Shown: positions 60,215 to 64,000 of the stretch, piece after piece | Numbering within the stretch: position 1 is the first letter of the stretch | Layout: the number at the start of each line of letters is the position of its first letter | Source of the DNA: Kaistia sp. 32K | Lineage (GTDB): Bacteria > Pseudomonadota > Alphaproteobacteria > Rhizobiales > Kaistiaceae | Direction: 5' to 3' | DNA length: 64,000 bases | NCBI RefSeq assembly: GCF_016629525.1 | Contig: NZ_AP024269.1 | Span: 806,001 to 870,000 of the forward strand | Notes under the pieces: model-generated | Databases searched by the model: none | The model's input: the letters and a program-made list of their open reading frames with translations, nothing else | Told to the model about the DNA's origin: nothing | Made by a program: the position numbers and the translations under genes

Positions 60215-61441
60215 ATGACGCAGATCGACGCGGCCTGGGGCGCGGGCCCGAGCGCTTCCTACGAGGCGCTGGCCGAGACCTTCCGGCCGGTGTTCCAGAA
60301 GATCGCGGCGGGAGCCGTCGAGCGCGAGGTTTCCCGTCGCCTGCCCTATGAGGAACTCGCGCTGCTGAAGGTCGCGCGCTTCGGCGCCCTGCGGGTCCCG
60401 CGCGAACAGGGCGGTTTCGGTGCGTCGCTTCCGGAGCTTTTCGCGCTGCTGATCGAGCTGTCGGCGGCGGATTCGAACGCGACGCAGGCGCTTCGCGCGC
60501 ATTTCGGCTTTGCCGAGGAGATCGTCAGCACGCAGTCGCGCGCCTGGCAGACGAACTGGTTCGAGCGGCTCGCGGCCGGCGACACGGTCGGCAATGCCTG
60601 GACCGAGGTAGGCGACGCCAAGCAGCTGACATTCTCGACGCGGCTGGCCCGGGACGGCGAGCGCTGGAAACTGAACGGGACCAAATACTACACCACCGGT
60701 TCGCTGTTCGCGGAATGGATCGACGTCACCGCGACGGGCGAGGACGACGCGCCGATCGGCATCCTCGTGCGCACCGACGCGCCCGGCGTCGAGATCTTCG
60801 ACGACTGGGACGGCTTCGGCCAGATCGGCACGGCGAGCGGCACGACCGTCTTCACCGACGTCGCGGTCGAGCCGGCGCAGCTGGTCGAGAATGACGGTCG
60901 CATCCAATACGGCCAGGCCTTCTTCCAGCTGGTGCATCTGGCGACGCTGGCCGGCATCGGCCGCGCGGCGGCGACCGAGCTCGCGACGTCCGTCGCCGCC
61001 CGCACGCGCCACTACAGCAATGGCGCCGGCCCGCGTTCGAGCGAGGATCCGCAGGTCCTGCAGGTGGTCGGCCGCGTCCGCGCCTCCGCCTATGCGGCCG
61101 GGGCGATCGTGCTGAAGGCGGCGGAGGCGCTGCAGCGCGCCTTCGAGCAGAGGCTTGCCGGCAACGCGGACGGCGAGGCGGCCGCCGCCGCGATCGCCGA
61201 CATCGAGGTCGCACAGGCGCAGGTCATCGTGTCGAGCCTGGTTCTCGACGCGACTGCGTCCGTGTTCGATGCGCTGGGCGCTTCGGCGACGCGCAAGGGC
61301 GTGGCGCTCGACCGGTTCTGGCGCAATGCGCGCACGCTGTCGTCGCACAATCCGCGCATCTACAAGGACCGCATCATCGGTGACTTCGCCGTCAACGGCG
61401 CGCCGCATCCGGCCCAGTGGCGGATCGGCAAGGTCGCCTGA
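60215..61441 (+). CDS. Acyl-CoA-dehydrogenase-fold flavoprotein (SfnB/DszC-like)
   Basis: 408 residues. N-terminal helical domain, middle beta domain with GNAWTEVGDAKQLTFSTRL and WKLNGTKYYTTGSLFAEWIDVTA, C-terminal helices with RNARTLSSHNPRIYKDRIIGDF. The KYYTTGSLFADW pattern marks the group of FMN-dependent monooxygenases and SfnB sulfur-acquisition enzymes, not classical acyl-CoA dehydrogenases. ATG 60215 is preceded by CACGAGAG. It lies convergent to the permease genes that follow, with 50 bases between stops. Substrate unknown; organosulfur compounds are typical. Confidence 0.88.
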   Translation: MTQIDAAWGAGPSASYEALAETFRPVFQKIAAGAVEREVSRRLPYEELALLKVARFGALRVPREQGGFGASLPELFALLIELSAADSNATQALRAHFGFAEEIVSTQSRAWQTNWFERLAAGDTVGNAWTEVGDAKQLTFSTRLARDGERWKLNGTKYYTTGSLFAEWIDVTATGEDDAPIGILVRTDAPGVEIFDDWDGFGQIGTASGTTVFTDVAVEPAQLVENDGRIQYGQAFFQLVHLATLAGIGRAAATELATSVAARTRHYSNGAGPRSSEDPQVLQVVGRVRASAYAAGAIVLKAAEALQRAFEQRLAGNADGEAAAAAIADIEVAQAQVIVSSLVLDATASVFDALGASATRKGVALDRFWRNARTLSSHNPRIYKDRIIGDFAVNGAPHPAQWRIGKVA

Positions 61442-61490
61442 TCCGGCAGGTCTCGCAGCCGCCGGTGCATGCCGGCGGCTGGTTCTTCCG

Positions 61491-62441
61491 TCAGGCCGGG
61501 CGGCGGCGCAGTCCGGCCAGGGCCAGCGCGCCGACCAGGATCAGGCCGGACAGGGCGGATTTCAGATTGAAGTCGAGCCCGAGCAGATTGAGCCCGTTGG
61601 CGACGACGCCGAGGAACAGCACGCCGATAAGCGTTCCCGGCACGTTCGGGCGCAGGCGCGGGTGGATCGAGGCGCCTATGAAGGTCGCGGCAATGGCGTC
61701 GAGCAGATAGGACTGGCCGGCGAGCGGCGTGAACTGGCGGAGCGTCGCCGCCAGGATGACGCCGCCGAGCGCTGAGCTCGCCGCCGCGATGATGAAGACA
61801 ACAGCCACATGCCGTCCGACGCGAATGCCGGCGACCCGCGCCGCGCGGGGCTGCAGCCCGATCGCATGGACACGCTCACCGAAGATCGTCCGCTCCAGCA
61901 GCAGATAATAGGCGACCAGCACAAGGCCGGCGATGACGATCTCCGTCGGAATGCCGGCGACATCGCCCGTCGCCAGATCGCGGAACGCCGGCTCCATGCG
62001 GCGGAAGGCGATGGGGCCACCGCCATCGGTATAGATGCGCTGGATCGAGCTGCCGATGAAGAAGGTGCCGAGAGTCGCCAGAAACGGCTTGATGCCGAGC
62101 CCGACGATCAGGAGGGCGTTGAACGCGCCGACCAGCGCCGCACCCGCCAGCGCGGCGAGGATCGCGACATACCAGGGAGCGCCATAATCCTTGAGCGCGA
62201 TCAGGGCGAACGCGGCGCCGAAATCGACGGCGACGCCGACGGAGAGGTCGATCCCGCCCGAGGCTATGATCAGCGTCATGGCAAGCGCCACGATCAGGAG
62301 GATGGCGCTGCTCTCGACGATGGTCAGAAGGTTGGACGGCGTCGGGAAGGCCGGCGCCTTCACCGCGAAGAAAACGACCAGGCCGACGAGGATGACAATC
62401 AGGCTGTGGCGGAGCACGGTCTCGGCGAGGCGGGCTTTCAT
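61491..62441 (-). CDS. Ribose-type ABC transporter permease 2
   Basis: 316 residues from ATG 62441 (MKARLAETVLRHSLIVILVG). CUT2 motif LAMTLIIASGGIDLSVGVAVDFG and AIAATFIGASIHPRLRPNVPGTLIGVLFLGV. The start overlaps the stop of the preceding permease by four bases. The CUT2 hallmark GGTSLFGG is replaced by GASIHPRL, as in some autoinducer or erythritol-type permeases. Confidence 0.9.
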   Translation of the reverse strand: MKARLAETVLRHSLIVILVGLVVFFAVKAPAFPTPSNLLTIVESSAILLIVALAMTLIIASGGIDLSVGVAVDFGAAFALIALKDYGAPWYVAILAALAGAALVGAFNALLIVGLGIKPFLATLGTFFIGSSIQRIYTDGGGPIAFRRMEPAFRDLATGDVAGIPTEIVIAGLVLVAYYLLLERTIFGERVHAIGLQPRAARVAGIRVGRHVAVVFIIAAASSALGGVILAATLRQFTPLAGQSYLLDAIAATFIGASIHPRLRPNVPGTLIGVLFLGVVANGLNLLGLDFNLKSALSGLILVGALALAGLRRRPA

Positions 62442-63427
62442 CGACGCAGCCTTTCGTCCAGCGCCGCGGCGACCAGCACGAGCAGGATCAGGCAGCCCTT
62501 GATGCCGCTGACCCAGAAGATGTTGACCTGCAGCAGCGCGAACCCGGTCGAGAGCGCGGTGACGAGGACGGCGCCGAGCAGCGCGCCCCACACCGTGACC
62601 GTCCTGCGCCGCGAGAAGGCGCCGCCGAGAAAGGTCGCCAGCACCATTTCGAGCAGCAGCGGCTCCTCCGAGCCGGGCGAACTGCCCGATCCCCGCGCGA
62701 GAATGGCGATGGCGGCGATCGCCGCGGCGCCGGCGGCGAGCAGATAGGAGAGGGCGACCGGCCCCCGCGTCGGCAGGCCGGTCAGCGTCGCGACGGCGCG
62801 GCTGGCGCCGACCGCCTGCAGATGCGCGCCCCAGCGGGTGCGATGGACGAGGAAGGCGAGCGCGGCGAAGACGATCAGCGCCAGCGCCATCGAGGCCGGG
62901 ATGCCGGCGACGCTGCCGTCGCGGATCCAGTCGATCCCGGCATTCGAGACGTTGATGCGGCGGTTCGACGTCACGAGCCGGGTGAGGCCGGAGACGGCGA
63001 CCGAGGTGGCGAGCGTCGCGAGCAGCGGCGTCAGGCCGATGCCGACGACGAGCAGCGCATTGACGGCGCCGACCGCGAGAACGGCCGGCAGCGCCAAGGC
63101 CAGCGCCGCCCCGAGCCCGCTGCCGGCGACGGAGAGCTGGTAGCTGACGATGCCGGCGCCGAGCACGGCGGCGGCGGGCAGCGACAGGTCGATGCCGCCC
63201 GAGACGACATCGTCGCCACCGCCGATGACGACGACGGAAAGCCCGCAGGCGAGGATCGCCAGCGGCGCCGACTGGCGCAGGATGGCGGAGAGGTTCTGCG
63301 CGTCGAGGAAATTCGGCGCCCGGAGCGCGAGATAGGCAAGCAGGAGCGCCAGAACGATCAGCGCCGCATGCGAGACGATGCGGGGGATCCATACCCGCCC
63401 GCTGGGTTCGGCGAGCGCGAGGCTCAT
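62438..63427 (-). CDS. Ribose-type ABC transporter permease 1
   Basis: 329 residues. Motif LSVVVIGGGDDVVSGGIDLSLPAAAVLG with an insertion (GGDDV) before the usual GGIDLS. C-terminal region LATFLGGAFSRRRTVTVWGALLGAVL. Its start overlaps the end of the ATPase gene by four bases and its stop overlaps the next permease, so three genes are tightly coupled. Confidence 0.9.
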   Translation of the reverse strand: MSLALAEPSGRVWIPRIVSHAALIVLALLLAYLALRAPNFLDAQNLSAILRQSAPLAILACGLSVVVIGGGDDVVSGGIDLSLPAAAVLGAGIVSYQLSVAGSGLGAALALALPAVLAVGAVNALLVVGIGLTPLLATLATSVAVSGLTRLVTSNRRINVSNAGIDWIRDGSVAGIPASMALALIVFAALAFLVHRTRWGAHLQAVGASRAVATLTGLPTRGPVALSYLLAAGAAAIAAIAILARGSGSSPGSEEPLLLEMVLATFLGGAFSRRRTVTVWGALLGAVLVTALSTGFALLQVNIFWVSGIKGCLILLVLVAAALDERLRR

Positions 63428-64000
63428 GGCAGGACCTCCGGGCCGGTTGCGCCGGTTGTGAGCGCGATCAGGCCGTCGACGCTGATGTCGCCGCGCCGGA
63501 CGATCTCGACCAGTCGGCCCCGCACGAGAACGCCGATGCGGTCGCAGAGGCCGATCAGTTCGCCGGCGTCGCCGGACGAGACGAGGATCGTCGCGCCACC
63601 GTTGGCGAGGTCGCGCACCAGCCGGTAGATCTCGGCGCGGGCGCCGATGTCGACGCCGACGGTCGGCTCGTCGAGCAGGAAGATCTGCGCCTCCGCCGCC
63701 AGCCAGCGGCCGAGCACGACCTTCTGCTGGTTGCCACCGCTGAGCAGGCTCACTCGCGTGCCCACGGCGCGGGGGCGAATGTCCAGCAGTTCGGCAAGCC
63801 GGACGGCCCGTGCGTTGGCCCGGCTCTCGCGGCGAAATCCGGCCGAGGAGACTTCGCCGAGCGAGGCCAAGTTGATGTTGCCGGCGACGGCGAGATCGAG
63901 CACGAGCCCATCGCGGCGGCGATCGCGCGGGACGAGGACGAGGCCGGATTCAACGGCCCGCGCCGGATCGAGGCGGATCGGCGCGCCGGAGCGGGTGACC
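63424..64000 (-). CDS. Ribose-type ABC transporter ATPase (partial, second domain)
   Basis: 192 codons are open leftward from the window edge without a start, so only the C-terminal part of an RbsA/XylG-like two-domain ATPase is present. Visible are GLVLVPRDRRRDGLVLDLAVAGNINLASLG, signature LSGGNQQKVVLGRWL, Walker B IFLLDEPTVGVDIGARAEIYRLV and the switch region ILVSSGDAGELIGLCDR, where the usual Glu of SSE/SSD variants is Gly-Asp. The substrate-binding protein gene is not in the window. Confidence 0.92.
   Translation of the reverse strand, partial: VTRSGAPIRLDPARAVESGLVLVPRDRRRDGLVLDLAVAGNINLASLGEVSSAGFRRESRANARAVRLAELLDIRPRAVGTRVSLLSGGNQQKVVLGRWLAAEAQIFLLDEPTVGVDIGARAEIYRLVRDLANGGATILVSSGDAGELIGLCDRIGVLVRGRLVEIVRRGDISVDGLIALTTGATGPEVLP

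Noticed and set aside
61491..63392. A single long minus-strand frame that seems to fuse two permeases
   Set aside because: The upstream portion is out of frame with the real permease 62438-63427; the second permease starts at 62441 in an ATGA overlap.
1..64000. tRNA, rRNA, CRISPR arrays, toxin-antitoxin or phage genes
   Set aside because: No cloverleaf-like, rRNA-like, regularly spaced repeat or phage-type sequence was recognised by eye; a covariance-model scan would be decisive for small RNAs.

Overview
The window looks like a chromosomal segment of a high-GC alphaproteobacterium, most likely of the order Hyphomicrobiales (Rhizobiales). The reasons are the density of sugar ABC importers with IclR, ROK, GntR and AraC regulators, a ThuA/ThuB-like locus, Irr-type ICE-like motifs in front of iron-starvation sigma genes, and a CATCCTGAGG-type palindromic repeat of the kind common in that order. 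I see no rRNA, tRNA, CRISPR array, transposase or phage gene. Genus-level placement is not possible from the sequence alone.

Layout. 1-8042: an IlvD/Edd sugar-acid dehydratase (cut by the window edge) divergent from an IclR regulator, then an amino-acid-type ABC importer, an aldo/keto reductase and a fused DhaK-DhaL kinase. 8151-13169: a CUT1 sugar importer without an ATPase, a RraA-family protein and a divergent IclR regulator. 13188-18171: LysR/aldo-keto reductase pair, GNAT, DUF2171 protein, TetR/MFS efflux pair. 18218-24592: a second CUT1 importer without an ATPase, divergent from a ROK regulator, a Gfo/Idh/MocA (ThuB-like) oxidoreductase and a ThuA-like protein. 24716-25881: secreted ankyrin protein and nucleoside deaminase, followed by a large palindromic repeat. 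26346-31620: AraC regulator, XylFGH-like CUT2 importer and SDR. 31901-39977: YtfQ-YtfR-YtfT-YjfF-like furanose importer, aldose 1-epimerase, aldo/keto reductase and GntR regulator. 39987-49751: a haem/iron uptake island (TonB, ExbD, ExbB, haem oxygenase, STN-containing TonB-dependent receptor, and two successive ECF sigma/FecR pairs). 50194-53803: mannonate dehydratase divergent from a GntR regulator and an enolase-superfamily acid-sugar dehydratase. 54042-59737: a diffusible-signal-factor (DSF) quorum-sensing module. 60215-64000: a DszC/SfnB-like flavoprotein and most of a ribose-type ABC importer.

The most interesting part is 54042-59737. It encodes an RpfF-type DSF synthase with both catalytic glutamates, an RpfC-type hybrid kinase with the RPDSEHE motif in its N-terminus, and, overlapping the kinase gene, a response regulator whose receiver domain resembles RpfG but whose output is PAS-GGDEF-EAL instead of HD-GYP. 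This suggests DSF sensing wired to c-di-GMP through a different output domain.

Two regulatory patterns link genes. A direct-repeat operator (ATTACARAAC-like units 20 bp apart) occurs before the dehydratase, the amino-acid-type importer and the YtfQ operon, which suggests one regulon, plausibly under the IclR protein at 1217. An 87-bp promoter module (ICE-like box, -35/-10, conserved downstream block) is duplicated before the two ECF sigma genes with identical internal spacing.
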